Source: Planctomycetota bacterium
Lineage (GTDB): Bacteria > Planctomycetota > Planctomycetia > Planctomycetales > Planctomycetaceae
Reading direction: 5' to 3'
NCBI GenBank assembly: GCA_023417655.1
Contig: JAEZFD010000021.1
Location: 9,593 to 73,592, forward strand
DNA length: 64,000 nucleotides
Shown in pieces: positions 53,276 to 61,813 of this stretch. Position 1 is the stretch's first letter. Each line of letters begins with the position of its first letter. Both the position numbers and the translations under genes were made by a program. The notes under the pieces are model-generated. The model did no database searches, was not told where the DNA came from, and saw nothing but the letters and a program-made list of their open reading frames with translations.

Positions 53276-54088
53276 TCAATGAGCCGGAACATGTCTGTCG
53301 GGATCGGAATTCCGGCTGGCGTTCGGCTGGCATTCGATACTGTCAACGCGGCCATCGCTCATGGAAACGATCTGGTCGCCAAAGTCAAAAACACGATTGT
53401 CGTGAGTCACCACAATGACCGCCCGATCCGGTTGCACCGTGGTTCGTCGCAGCAGGTCCATCACGTTTCGTCCTGATCGGGCATCGAGCGCGGCCGTCGG
53501 TTCATCACAGACAAGCAGCCGCGGCTGATTCACGAGTGCTCGGGCGATGGCGACTCGCTGCTGCTGACCACCTGACAGCTGTGAGGAATGACTGCCACAC
53601 TTGTCCCCGAGTCCGACCTGATGCAGCATTTCGGCCGCTCGCTCGAGGGCCTGCTTTCGCGGATGTCGACGGATGATCAACGGAACCGCGACGTTCTCAA
53701 CGGCCGTCAGGGCGGGCAACAGGTTGTATTGCTGGAAGACGAAGCCAATGTTTTCCGCGCGGAACTGCACGAGCTTGCGGCCGGTCAACTTCTTCCGCGA
53801 GTTTCCCAGCAGAACGACATTTCCTTCAGTGGGATCGAGGAGGCCGGCCATGATCGAGATGAGCGTGGTCTTTCCACATCCGCTGGGGCCGACCAGCAGC
53901 GTCATGCAGCCATACTGAATATCGAGATTCACTTCCTGCAGAGCCCGGACGCGTGTATCGCCTGCCCCATATTCTTTTGTGACCCCGCGACAAACCACGG
54001 CGAACTGATCGTCTTTGACGGGACTGTCAGACGAAGGGAGCGGCAGCGACTGAGTTGCGGAAGTCAGCGTTGGGCTGGAACTGGTCAT
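53276..54088 (-). CDS. ABC exporter ATPase, LolD/MacB/DevA type
   Basis: 270 residues. Walker A GPSGCGKTT, signature LSGGQQQR and Walker B LLVCDEPTAALD, with IVVTHDNRVFDFGDQIV as the H-loop region. The sequence TEGNVVLLGNSRKKL and VFQQYNLLPALTAVENV match the DevA/MacB/LolD group rather than importers. The N-terminus has about 25 extra residues of low-complexity Ser/Thr before the domain begins at VCRGVTKEYGAGDT. It lies 21 bases after the permease gene and 44 before the fusion-protein start. The system is probably a lipid, lipoprotein or drug exporter. Confidence 0.93.
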   Translation of the reverse strand: MTSSSPTLTSATQSLPLPSSDSPVKDDQFAVVCRGVTKEYGAGDTRVRALQEVNLDIQYGCMTLLVGPSGCGKTTLISIMAGLLDPTEGNVVLLGNSRKKLTGRKLVQFRAENIGFVFQQYNLLPALTAVENVAVPLIIRRHPRKQALERAAEMLHQVGLGDKCGSHSSQLSGGQQQRVAIARALVNQPRLLVCDEPTAALDARSGRNVMDLLRRTTVQPDRAVIVVTHDNRVFDFGDQIVSMSDGRVDSIECQPNASRNSDPDRHVPAH

Positions 54089-54109
54089 GTCAGGCCACCT
54101 GTTTTCCTG

Positions 54110-55252
54110 TTATTTGAAGACCATGGCCGGTTCGAGCACGAGGACTTTCCGCAGACTGAGCAAGCTGGCAACGGTGACGATGAGTGCCACTGCCGAGCCG
54201 GTCAGCAGCACGATCTGCCAAGGGACATACATCCCCCGCAGGTCAGCCTGTCCGCTGATTTCCATGAATTCAAAGAAGCTGGCTGCCATTCCGATCCCGA
54301 TTCCGAACCCCATTAGTCCAACGGCGGCCGCTTGGAACAGGATCATTCCGATCAGGTGCAGGTTGTCGACTCCCATCGCCTTGAGGCTGCCAAACTGCTT
54401 CAGATTTTCCAGCGTGAACAGGTAGAACGTCTGCCCTGCGATGGCGGCTCCGACGATGAACCCCAGCGTCACAGTGATCCCGAAATTCACGGGGATTCCG
54501 GTGTTCGTCAGGTAGTAATGAACGTTGAACCAGAAGAATTCGTCCCAGGTCATGGCCCTTAAACCAGTCGCCTGAGTGATGCGACGATTGAGGTCACTGA
54601 GATCTGCCCCGGCACGTGCCTTCGCGAGCACAAAGGAAAGGGTGTTTCGCTCGGCGGGGATGAACAGGGTCGCCTGGCTATAGCGGGTATAGATCACCGG
54701 AAATGTCTGGAAAGGCGGTGTCACATCGCAGATACCCACAACCACGGCGCGGCGGTCGTTCATATCGACGGTTACGCCTGTCCGGACAGGTTGCCCGGGG
54801 AACAGCAGATTGAAACCCGCTTTGTCGACAATGATCCCGTCGGGTCTGCGAAGGTCACTCACGTCTCCTTCGAGCATCACACGGGGCGCCCCCACCAGCG
54901 ACGTATCGTCGACGCCAATCAGAATCGCCTGACGGAAATTTCCCTCAGTCGTTCGGCAGCGCACGAGTCCCTTGAACAGCCGTACCGCCCATTCGACCCC
55001 CTGCACTCCCCGCACTTGATGCAGTCGCGTTTCCGGCATCGGGCGGATTTCATCAATGTTCTGCTGGGCTTTGTCCATCACCCAGATGTCGGCCTCCGTC
55101 ACATCGATAATCTGACTTGAGGTCCGTCGCATCAGCCCTACGAAAATCGAGGACTGCTGAGCGATGAGCAGCGAGCCGAATGCAACGCCGAAGACGATCC
55201 CCATGTACTTCGCGCGGTCACCTGTCAGCATTTTCCAGGCAAGCCAGTTCAT
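54110..55252 (-). CDS. ABC exporter permease, DevC/MacB-like (FtsX fold)
   Basis: 380 residues from ATG 55252. Its ATG overlaps the TGA of the TetR gene by four bases (ATGA), so the two are translationally coupled. An N-terminal helix (KYMGIVFGVAFGSLLIAQQSSIF) is followed by a large periplasmic domain (about 40-255) and three C-terminal helices (VTLGFIVGAAIAGQTFYLF, LIGMILFQAAAVGLMGFGIG and WQIVLLTGSAVALIVTVASLL). The final SLRKVLVLEPAMVFK is the FtsX-type ending. Predicted DevC family, in line with the DevB-like and DevA-like genes that follow. Exports an envelope component, substrate unknown. Confidence 0.9.
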   Translation of the reverse strand: MNWLAWKMLTGDRAKYMGIVFGVAFGSLLIAQQSSIFVGLMRRTSSQIIDVTEADIWVMDKAQQNIDEIRPMPETRLHQVRGVQGVEWAVRLFKGLVRCRTTEGNFRQAILIGVDDTSLVGAPRVMLEGDVSDLRRPDGIIVDKAGFNLLFPGQPVRTGVTVDMNDRRAVVVGICDVTPPFQTFPVIYTRYSQATLFIPAERNTLSFVLAKARAGADLSDLNRRITQATGLRAMTWDEFFWFNVHYYLTNTGIPVNFGITVTLGFIVGAAIAGQTFYLFTLENLKQFGSLKAMGVDNLHLIGMILFQAAAVGLMGFGIGIGMAASFFEFMEISGQADLRGMYVPWQIVLLTGSAVALIVTVASLLSLRKVLVLEPAMVFK

Positions 55253-55881
55253 TTCATGACCTCCCGTACAGGTCGATGACTCGACGCGATGCCATTCAGA
55301 CTGAAGGCCACGATGTGATCGGTCAGCAGATCGAGATCGAAGAACTTTTGATACGCATCCATCCCGACAAGCAGGCGACCGATCGGGCGGTGATATCGAT
55401 AGAGCAGACACTGGGCCACAATGCTGAATGCATGAAGATGCAGCGTTTGAAGTGACGTCCCTGCCGGAAAGAACTGTCGCAGGATTGCCAGTAGCCCTTC
55501 AAACATGGGCCGGATGTAACTGTTCACCACTTCCGTCGTGGCATCCGTCGGCCGTCCCATCTCGCGCATCATCAATTCGATCTGCCAGTCGGGACGGTCG
55601 GGGTCGATCATCTCGCTGACCATGTGACGAATGAAGTCACGCAACCGGGTCTCAGGCGGCGTCTCCGCCGTCCAGCCAAAGTCGGGGAAGGCCGAATGCT
55701 GACAGCAGGCGAGCGACATGACTTCGGTATACAGTCGAAGTTTGTCCCCGAAGTGATAATGGACTGCGGCAATATTGGCCCCTGCCGCTGAACAGATTTC
55801 CCGCACCGTCGTGGCGTCAAAGCCCTTCGCGGCGAAGATCTGCCCTGCAGCATCGAGTAGTCGTTGCCGCGTATCATCCAT
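55249..55881 (-). CDS. TetR-family regulator, CecR (DUF1956) type
   Basis: 210 residues from ATG 55881, which begins the standard TetR pattern DDTRQRLLDAAGQIFAAKGF; the frame is open to 55968 with no added domain. Helix-turn-helix ATTVREICSAAGANIAAVHYHFGDK. The C-terminal half (PDRPDWQIELMMREMGRPTDA, YRYHRPIGRLLVGM) matches the CecR/YbiH C-terminal domain. In E. coli CecR represses the ybhGFSR exporter, the same gene class that follows here. It therefore probably represses its own exporter operon, and the inverted repeat at 55951-55990 is a candidate operator. Confidence 0.92.
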   Translation of the reverse strand: MDDTRQRLLDAAGQIFAAKGFDATTVREICSAAGANIAAVHYHFGDKLRLYTEVMSLACCQHSAFPDFGWTAETPPETRLRDFIRHMVSEMIDPDRPDWQIELMMREMGRPTDATTEVVNSYIRPMFEGLLAILRQFFPAGTSLQTLHLHAFSIVAQCLLYRYHRPIGRLLVGMDAYQKFFDLDLLTDHIVAFSLNGIASSHRPVREVMK

Positions 55882-56258
55882 CGCGTGAATTCCCGGAAAG
55901 AGCGCTGAACCGACGGAGCAGAAACAGGGACGTCTACCCGCCCACTCCCGATCAAACGATTGATTCAATCAACTGTTTGATTTAATCGTCAGTTTAACTC
56001 GCCTTTGTCCAATGCAAAGAGAAATCACATGGAAATCGCGGCGAATTCGAACCGCGTGGCTTTTTCTGAAGCGAGACTGGGAAAGAAGTATTCACTGGAT
56101 CCACTGATACGACACACCGGGACTTCCTTGAGGACTCAGCAAACCAGTGGAACGTTAATGGCCCGCTGAAGCGGTTCATTCAAAACCAGTTACAGCGGGC
56201 CAGAGCACTGAGCAAGGTTCAAATGTGCCTTGTCGGGATTTCGAAAAAGTAGAGTCCC
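55882..56258. other. Intergenic region between the TetR gene and the 120-residue gene
   Basis: Besides the operator, it contains a nine-base-pair stem GGCCCGCTG/CAGCGGGCC (56160-56168 with 56193-56201, 24-base loop) located 58 bases past the stop of the neighbouring minus-strand gene. There is no T tract, so terminator function is uncertain. Confidence 0.4.
55951..55990. promoter_or_regulatory. Candidate TetR operator upstream of the exporter operon
   Basis: The A/T-rich interval contains a perfect 6-1-6 palindrome (GATTGATTCAATC, 55958-55970) and a larger imperfect palindrome (55962-55987, ten of thirteen positions paired). It is about 80 bases upstream of the TetR ATG. Overlapping palindromes of this size suit a TetR dimer pair. 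Confidence 0.5.
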
Positions 56259-56621
56259 TCAGACCGTCGGTTTCTTACGCAGTTCGCCCCAAAGGCGTTT
56301 GGCATATTCGGCAGACAGACGCGCCACCTGCTCCCGGCGCAGATCGACCGTCCGGACTGCTCCTTCCGCCGACTTTAAGGCGACGAACGGAATGCAGACG
56401 GACATCACACGATAGGCCGCGCCGGCATCGGCTGCACACCGGGTGAAGCGGACCGGGGTCTCTGCAGGTGTCGGAAGACTTTCTCCACACCACAGGAACG
56501 ACGGCAGTTCGATCACTTCGTTCATGATCGAGACGAAGTCACCCTGGCGGATCTCTTCCGGGGCCAGCATTCGCGCCACTTGGAGACCGTCTTGAACAGT
56601 TTTCTTCATCTTCGATTTCAT
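56259..56621 (-). CDS. Conserved hypothetical protein (planctomycete type)
   Basis: 120 residues (ATG 56621 or 56609; neither has a clear ribosome site). The ordering KMKKTVQDGLQVARMLAPEE, ELPSFLWCGES and VCIPFVALKSAEGAVRTVDLRR, ending with a basic helical tail, resembles a small conserved family I have seen in planctomycetes, but I do not know its function. No signal peptide or membrane segment. The Trp-Cys in FLWC and a second Cys pair (CAADAG, VCIPF) could bind a metal, though the spacing is not a standard zinc site. Isolated on the minus strand. Confidence 0.65.
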   Translation of the reverse strand: MKSKMKKTVQDGLQVARMLAPEEIRQGDFVSIMNEVIELPSFLWCGESLPTPAETPVRFTRCAADAGAAYRVMSVCIPFVALKSAEGAVRTVDLRREQVARLSAEYAKRLWGELRKKPTV

Positions 56622-56758
56622 GGCGATTTGCCCAACTTGCAGGGAAACAGGAATCGCCCTTCTGGCGATCCTTCATGCTTCCCGGGTCAGGGGCAGACAC
56701 TCAAAGAGTGCAGCGGTTCGCGATCGAAATCAGAGTTGGAGAAAGCTGCTGCTTCTTC

Positions 56759-57256
56759 TCAAATCATGAAGGCCACGTAGTAGAACCAGAGTCCGGTCAA
56801 AGAGGTCCCGACGATGTCGGCGACTGAGAGCCAGCCGAGCGTTTTATGAAGCTGGTTGTGTGGACTCTGAAACGTCGGGGGACAAATATTTCGCAGCGCC
56901 ATTGTCAGCGTCACCGCCCAAAGGAACGGCGTTGAGACCGCGAAGATCAGATGCAACCGCAGAACCTGATGAGCGGTCTCCAGAGCAGTTCCGGTCAGTC
57001 GAGGAGATTCCGGATCTTTATTGACGATGTTCTGCCAGCCGCCGTGAATCAACTGCATGTCGACTTCAAACGCCAGAACAGCAACCAGCAACGTGAGCCC
57101 CAGCGTGATCTGCAGATTGCGGTGCAGCAGAAACTTCCTGCGATACTTCACCAGGTACAAGCTGTAAAGTTGAATCGGAACAATGGCAATCAATGCCACG
57201 ACAACGAAGTCCAGCATGAAGGAAGCATCATTGCCGAGAAAACCGTGTTCAAACAT
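56759..57256 (-). CDS. DUF420-family membrane protein
   Basis: 165 residues with four membrane helices (MLDFVVVALIAIVPIQLYSLYLV, ITLGLTLLVAVLAFEVDM, HLIFAVSTPFLWAVTLTMAL and VADIVGTSLTGLWFYYVAFM). Conserved histidines sit near helix ends (LLHRNLQ, QVLRLHLIF, LHKTLGWLSV). This matches DUF420 (YozB/CtaM-like), linked in other bacteria to cytochrome-oxidase maturation or haem handling. No oxidase genes are adjacent. A hairpin lies in the likely leader (57337-57360). Confidence 0.85.
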   Translation of the reverse strand: MFEHGFLGNDASFMLDFVVVALIAIVPIQLYSLYLVKYRRKFLLHRNLQITLGLTLLVAVLAFEVDMQLIHGGWQNIVNKDPESPRLTGTALETAHQVLRLHLIFAVSTPFLWAVTLTMALRNICPPTFQSPHNQLHKTLGWLSVADIVGTSLTGLWFYYVAFMI

Positions 57257-57336
57257 AGCTGCCGATCAACCGACCTGAAACAGGGCTGCTCCAACCGTCG
57301 CTCATCACGCCCCTCGTCGAGACAGATAGCGAACTG

Positions 57337-57360
57337 AACGGGAAACCTTTCTTTCCCGTT
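57337..57360. promoter_or_regulatory. Perfect hairpin in the DUF420 leader
   Basis: AACGGGAAA (57337-57345) pairs perfectly with TTTCCCGTT (57352-57360) over a six-base loop. It lies about 80-100 bases before the DUF420 start on the minus strand and is followed by no T tract, so it looks like a leader element, operator, or small-RNA end rather than a terminator. The remaining parts of 57257-57666 hold no gene. Confidence 0.4.
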
Positions 57361-57666
57361 TCTCCCGAATAACCCCTGAAGTGTAGCGGGTTCAGACCCC
57401 GGGCAGTACATCGCGTTACGGGATTCTCGCGGGACTCGACCCAACTCCCCCTGTTTTCCAACATGAGATGAAGAGAGCAGACTGAATGAATCAACTCGCG
57501 ACTGTCGTCCCCTTGGGTGAACGTATGCATGTTCTTCTGAATCTACTCAAGTGAAGCTGGTCAAACTTTGTCGGTTATTCGCAGAGCCCGGTTCAAGTAG
57601 AATCACAGGTCTGTTCTGGCAGGCGTTCGGCGAGAGTCGGATGATCCGTAGGCCGATATCGCCTGC

Positions 57667-58044
57667 ATGGACGAAATCGACCTGCAATTGCTCGCCCAGA
57701 ATCCGCACTGGCGGAACTTGCTAGAGGCATATTTGACCGCCGCGACGGTATCGCCGGTTGCACCTCCACCGGTTCCTGTAGCCGGAGAGGATCAACCTCA
57801 GGTCGTGCAGGAATCAGGTCCTCGCTGGGCTGCCCGAATCTCGCAATTCGCGAATCTCGCCCCGGAAGCGATATCAAAAATGCATGGTCAGCTGATCGCG
57901 TACGGCTGGCTGCACTTCCAGTTTGATGAATCACTGACCGAGATGACCTACCGCGTTTCGCCCGACGGTCGCAAGATCCTAAAGAAACTGAACGAGCTGG
58001 ACTTGGCCCCGAATTCTCAGGTTCACGAAACACGAGCGGCTTAA
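57667..58044 (+). CDS. Hypothetical protein
   Basis: 125 residues starting MDEIDLQLLAQNPHW. It has a proline/valine-rich stretch at residues 30-45, then a helical segment ISQFANLAPEAISKMHGQLIAYGWLHFQF followed by MTYRVSPDGRKILKKLNEL. The second half resembles a winged-helix or a small DNA-binding domain of the kind that ends many planctomycete proteins (TYRVSPDGRKIL is reminiscent of a winged-helix beta-hairpin), but I cannot name it. Lone gene in front of the EboD-like gene, with a 309-base gap. Confidence 0.6.
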   Translation: MDEIDLQLLAQNPHWRNLLEAYLTAATVSPVAPPPVPVAGEDQPQVVQESGPRWAARISQFANLAPEAISKMHGQLIAYGWLHFQFDESLTEMTYRVSPDGRKILKKLNELDLAPNSQVHETRAA

Positions 58045-58353
58045 ACGGGACTGCATCCGTAGGACATTCGCCCCACTCGGAAGTTCTGTTATTTGGAGAA
58101 GGATCACCATTCCGCTCTTTGCGCGAAGATGGCAACCTGCCAGATCGAGGGGGGACAGGCGTTGAAATTGGCCTCGAATTCCCCCACACTGATCTGTGAC
58201 GCATCTGCAGGTCACACATGGCATCTCTGCTTTGCAGAAAGAGGCCGTACCGGGAACAACGATCCCGTAAAGACGATCCTGCAAATGTGCCTGTGAATCC
58301 AGCCCTCACGGAGACGGATGCTCCTTTCCTGCTGAACACCCCGCCGATTCCGC
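58045..58353. other. Intergenic region before the EboD-like gene
   Basis: 309 bases containing only small weak hairpins; no gene, repeat or terminator that I can support. It should hold the promoter for the cyclase gene. Confidence 0.4.
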
Positions 58354-59538
58354 ATGAGCCATCTCGATCACTTCGCCGCCGACATCAGTTTCTCGGTTCC
58401 TTACCTGCACCGACTTCGGTTCACTCGTGATCTGTTCGGGGCAGAGCAAGAAGTCCTCGCTTCGCTCATTGAGCCGTCAGGTGATGCCCGCCCCAAGGTG
58501 CAGTTCTGGCTGGATGAGCACATTGCTCAGGCCCAGCCCCAGCTGACATCGAAGATTCGCGCATTCGCCCAGCGTCATCAGGACAAGTGGACGATGCCAG
58601 GGAACATCCAGGTCTGTCCTGGCGGTGAAGCAGTCAAGAACGACATCCACCTGCTGGAGCGAATGCTGAAATGCATTAACGCAGCAGACCTTGATCGTCG
58701 CAGTTACGTCATTGCGATCGGCGGAGGTGCGGTCCTCGATGCCGTCGGTTTCGCTGCCGCGATTGCTCACCGCGGAATTCGGTTGATCCGGCTGCCGACG
58801 ACGACACTCGCCCAGGCAGATTCCGGCGTCGGGGTGAAGAACAGCGTCAACCTGTTTGAGAAGAAGAACTGGATCGGTTCATTCGCCGTCCCCTGGGCCG
58901 TCATCAACGATGAGGCATTGCTTTCGACTCTGCCGGACCGGGAATTCCGTTGCGGCTTCTCGGAAGCGGTGAAGGTCTCCCTGCTGAAAGATCCGGCCGA
59001 GTTCGCGCGACTTGAAGCGGGGGCCGATCAGATTCGTCAGCGGGACATGGACGTCGCTCGCGGTGCAATCCGCCGCTCCGCCCTGCTTCATCTGCAACAC
59101 ATCACACAAGGGGGCGATCCGTTTGAAGCACTGGAAGCGCGACCGCTCGATTTCGGACACTGGTCCGCTCATAAGCTCGAGCCACTGACTCAGTTTGAAC
59201 TGCGTCACGGTGAAGCCGTCGCCATTGGCGTCGCGATCGACACAGTCTATTCGTCCCTTGTCCACGGGCTCCCGCAACGGGATGCCCAGCGAGTCCTCAC
59301 AGTGCTGACGAAGCTCGGGCTGACTTTGTCCCATCCCCTGCTGGAAGAGACGCAGACGCTGTTTGATGGCCTCGAAGAATTCCGGCAGCATCTCGGCGGT
59401 CGCTTGACCGTGACCATGCTGGAACAGATCGGCCGAAAGATCGATGTCCACGAGATCGATCATGATCAGATGAAAATCGCAATCGAAACCGTGGCAACTT
59501 TCCAGGAACGCAACGCCGATCAGCTGGCAACACTGTAG
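58354..59538 (+). CDS. EboD-like sugar-phosphate cyclase (3-dehydroquinate-synthase superfamily)
   Basis: 394 residues, longer than normal AroB (about 360). The DHQ-synthase-like fold is clear: VIAIGGGAVLDAVGFAAAIA, RLIRLPTTTLAQADSGVGVKNSVN, FGEKKNWIGSF-like FEKKNWIGSFAVPWAVIND, the metal Glu in GFSEAVKVSLLKD, and the metal His in LDFGHWSAHKLE and LRHGEAVAIG. The N-terminus FAADISFSVPYLHRLRFTRDLF and the segment GGEAVKNDIHLL fit EboD (DHQS-like family) better than AroB. Substrate of EboD is not established here. No eboA, B, C, E or F is next to it. Confidence 0.8.
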   Translation: MSHLDHFAADISFSVPYLHRLRFTRDLFGAEQEVLASLIEPSGDARPKVQFWLDEHIAQAQPQLTSKIRAFAQRHQDKWTMPGNIQVCPGGEAVKNDIHLLERMLKCINAADLDRRSYVIAIGGGAVLDAVGFAAAIAHRGIRLIRLPTTTLAQADSGVGVKNSVNLFEKKNWIGSFAVPWAVINDEALLSTLPDREFRCGFSEAVKVSLLKDPAEFARLEAGADQIRQRDMDVARGAIRRSALLHLQHITQGGDPFEALEARPLDFGHWSAHKLEPLTQFELRHGEAVAIGVAIDTVYSSLVHGLPQRDAQRVLTVLTKLGLTLSHPLLEETQTLFDGLEEFRQHLGGRLTVTMLEQIGRKIDVHEIDHDQMKIAIETVATFQERNADQLATL

Positions 59539-59667
59539 GTACCGATACTCCTGAAACTCATGTCGGAAGGGGGCGATTTCTTCCAGCGTCTTCCTGATTC
59601 CTCGCGTATCTGAAGCAAACTCGTCATTGGCACGAGTCTGCTCACAGCGATTCGAGAGGAGAAGGAC

Positions 59668-60657
59668 ATGGACCAGGAAGTCTCGCCGACGGCTCTGAAT
59701 ACCACACGCCGGAAGGTCATCCGCGTTGGCCTCATTGCAATCGCCTGCGGGCTGCTGGCGTTTGGGTACTATGAATTCTGGCTGCGACGCCCGATCGGCT
59801 TCGGCCCCGTTGGAATCGCAGTGGACGCGACTCCCTTCTCTTCCATCTGGAGTGAACGGGATGTCCTGCTGCTTGGGCTGGGAGATAGCATCACCGCCGG
59901 ATTCGGTTCCAGTCCCGGTCGCAGTCATTTCAAACTTGTTGAACAGGGTCACTTGGACGATCCCGCCGATGTTCGAAACTTGACGCTGAAGAAAGTCCTT
60001 CCCCACCTGCGTTCGAAGAATGCGGCCCTCTCGGGGACGACGTCAATCGAACTGATTGAGTTCTCATTGCCACGGCAGGAGCCAGCGGCCGTTGAAACGT
60101 TCGGTATTGTTCTCCTGTCGACAGGGGGAAATGACGTCATCCATCACTATGGACGAACGCCTCCCCGGGAAGGAGCGATGTTCGGAGCAACGGTGGAACA
60201 GGCCGAACCCTGGATCGACAACTACCGCCATCGACTGACGATGATTCTGGAGAAGATCGATGCACTCTTCCCCGGCGGCTGCGAAATCTTCGTGATGAAT
60301 ATCTATGACCCGACCGATGGAATTGGCGACTCAGAAAACGCCGGTCTTCCGGCGTGGAAAGATGGTCTCGAAGTCCTGCGTCGCTATAACGAAGTCATTG
60401 CCGAAGTCTGCAATGGGCGGACGAATGCTCACATGATCGACATTCGTGGACCGTTTCTCGGACACGGAATTCACTGCCGCAAGTTCTGGAAACCGTTCTA
60501 TCAGCGGCACGATCCGTTCTATTGGTACTTCGACAATCTGGAAGATCCAAATGACAGGGGATACGACGCGATGCGTCGGCTCGTCTTGAATGAGATCGCA
60601 CTGAAAGTCCCCGCCCGGTTGAGCAAGTTGCCGTCAACACAGACTGCTGCTCAGTGA
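59668..60657 (+). CDS. SGNH/GDSL-family hydrolase, membrane anchored
   Basis: 329 residues, starting at ATG 59668 with a strong GAGGAGAAGGA ribosome site. One N-terminal helix (VGLIAIACGLLAFGYYEFW) anchors it. SGNH blocks: LGLGDSITAGFGS (catalytic Ser), block III STGGNDVIHHYG, and the C-terminal FDNLEDPNDRGYDAM where a DxxHP-type His is expected; here an Asp occupies that place, so the catalytic dyad may be altered. A 5'-leader-like acidic middle region is unremarkable. It is 129 bases after the cyclase gene on the same strand and converges with the GntR gene. Confidence 0.78.
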   Translation: MDQEVSPTALNTTRRKVIRVGLIAIACGLLAFGYYEFWLRRPIGFGPVGIAVDATPFSSIWSERDVLLLGLGDSITAGFGSSPGRSHFKLVEQGHLDDPADVRNLTLKKVLPHLRSKNAALSGTTSIELIEFSLPRQEPAAVETFGIVLLSTGGNDVIHHYGRTPPREGAMFGATVEQAEPWIDNYRHRLTMILEKIDALFPGGCEIFVMNIYDPTDGIGDSENAGLPAWKDGLEVLRRYNEVIAEVCNGRTNAHMIDIRGPFLGHGIHCRKFWKPFYQRHDPFYWYFDNLEDPNDRGYDAMRRLVLNEIALKVPARLSKLPSTQTAAQ

Positions 60658-60670
60658 TCGTGCCTGTACT

Positions 60671-61765
60671 TCAATCCTTCACCAAGTCTTTTACCGACCC
60701 CTTCGCGGCGGGAACGATCGTCACAGGAATGACTTCTTCCTCGGCACGTCCCAGTTCCCCTTTGATTGACGCCAGCAAAAGTTCACCAACGCGACGCCCC
60801 CACTGCTCTGCCGAAAGTTCAGGAGTAATCGAGGAGAACGGTTGCGGTTCAGAAGAACTCGCGACATCTGCCATGGCCACTTTCGGAATATGAGCACCTG
60901 CAAGCCCGACTTGCTCCACCACTTTCAAGACGCCGTCGGCCAGTCGCTCGCTGCGGCAGAGACAGCCAACGTGCCGTCCGAGTTTTCGGAGCTGGGTTTC
61001 TACTTCGGCGTGAATGGCGGCCGAATCCGCAGGGAGAAATCGAAGAACGAAATCCTTCTGAGTGATGCCATGATCTGATAGAGCGGCCAGAGCCGCGTCC
61101 AACATCCGATGGTCGCCTCCGACCATGCGTTCGCGCATCAGGATCAGAAACTTCCGACTTCGGCGATTCACAAGGTCATCGATCAGAATTCGCCCGATCT
61201 GATGCTGATCCCGATCAAGACTCGGCAATCCCTGAATCGAGGGATGCAGTGTGCCATTCACGACGGCAGGGAGTCCACTTGCCTGAATCAATCGCTGCGT
61301 GACGACACCGGAACGAATCAGAACAACTCCGGTCGACTGTCCTTCGCTGAGGAGTTCGCCCACGAGCTTTTGCACGAACTCCTGTTCATCATCCACTGGT
61401 CGGAAGCGGATGCTCAGTTCCACGCCCGGGAGCGAATGCTGAAGTCCCAGAAGCAAACCTTCCATCCACTGGCCTTCTGCCTGCAGATGATCTTCCCGGA
61501 CGAGGATCTGCACGCGTTCCAGCCCGCCAATTCCCTGACCGTCAGGGTCGAGAATGATTGTTCCGCGCCGCTGGCGGCGTTCAACAATGCCCCGCATCGC
61601 CAACAGCTGGAACGCTCGATTCACCGTCGATCCGCTGACCTTCAGATCCTTCGCTGCCTCGGCGGTGCTGATGTAGGCATCGCCCGGCCGCAGCTGACGC
61701 TTGCGGATGTCAGAGAGGATCCGCTGTGCAATGGTGATAATCTGTTGCGGTTTCTGCGGAGGCAT
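60671..61765 (-). CDS. GntR-type winged helix fused to LacI-type ligand-binding domain
   Basis: 364 residues from ATG 61765. The N-terminal GntR winged helix is in IAQRILSDIRKRQLRPGD, AAKDLKVSGSTVNRAFQLL and GIVERRQRRGTIIL. Residues about 85-350 form a periplasmic-binding-protein-like fold (VQILVREDHLQAEGQW, VVNGTLHPSI, HIPKVAMADVASSSEPQPFSSI), as in AraR-type or FrlR-type regulators of sugar genes. It is divergent from the kelch gene, so it probably controls that gene, with a sugar as effector. Convergent with the SGNH gene, 13 bases from its stop. Confidence 0.88.
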   Translation of the reverse strand: MPPQKPQQIITIAQRILSDIRKRQLRPGDAYISTAEAAKDLKVSGSTVNRAFQLLAMRGIVERRQRRGTIILDPDGQGIGGLERVQILVREDHLQAEGQWMEGLLLGLQHSLPGVELSIRFRPVDDEQEFVQKLVGELLSEGQSTGVVLIRSGVVTQRLIQASGLPAVVNGTLHPSIQGLPSLDRDQHQIGRILIDDLVNRRSRKFLILMRERMVGGDHRMLDAALAALSDHGITQKDFVLRFLPADSAAIHAEVETQLRKLGRHVGCLCRSERLADGVLKVVEQVGLAGAHIPKVAMADVASSSEPQPFSSITPELSAEQWGRRVGELLLASIKGELGRAEEEVIPVTIVPAAKGSVKDLVKD

Positions 61766-61788
61766 TTGAGCTCGCCGGTGTCGACGTT

Positions 61789-61813
61789 TAATATCTTTAA
61801 AAGAATAATATTA
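61789..61813. promoter_or_regulatory. Candidate GntR operator between the divergent genes
   Basis: TAATAT (61789-61794) and ATATTA (61808-61813) form an inverted repeat, and inside it TCTTT-A-AAAGA is a perfect 5-1-5 palindrome (61794-61804 region). It is AT-rich, 23 bases from the GntR start and 63 from the kelch gene start. Confidence 0.5.

Noticed and set aside
53588..54316. 242-residue plus-strand frame
   Set aside because: Antisense to the exporter ATPase and permease genes, which carry Walker motifs and membrane helices.
57593..58339. 248-residue minus-strand frame
   Set aside because: Antisense to the small gene at 57667-58044 and extends into the intergenic gap; composition is Arg/Ser-rich with no motif, typical of a shadow frame.
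59627..59645. Sigma-54 promoter before the SGNH gene (TGGCACG...TGCT)
   Set aside because: The GG and GC dinucleotides are one base too close for the required -24/-12 spacing.
58879..60006. 375-residue minus-strand frame
   Set aside because: It spans two unambiguous plus-strand genes (cyclase and SGNH hydrolase) and shows no domain.
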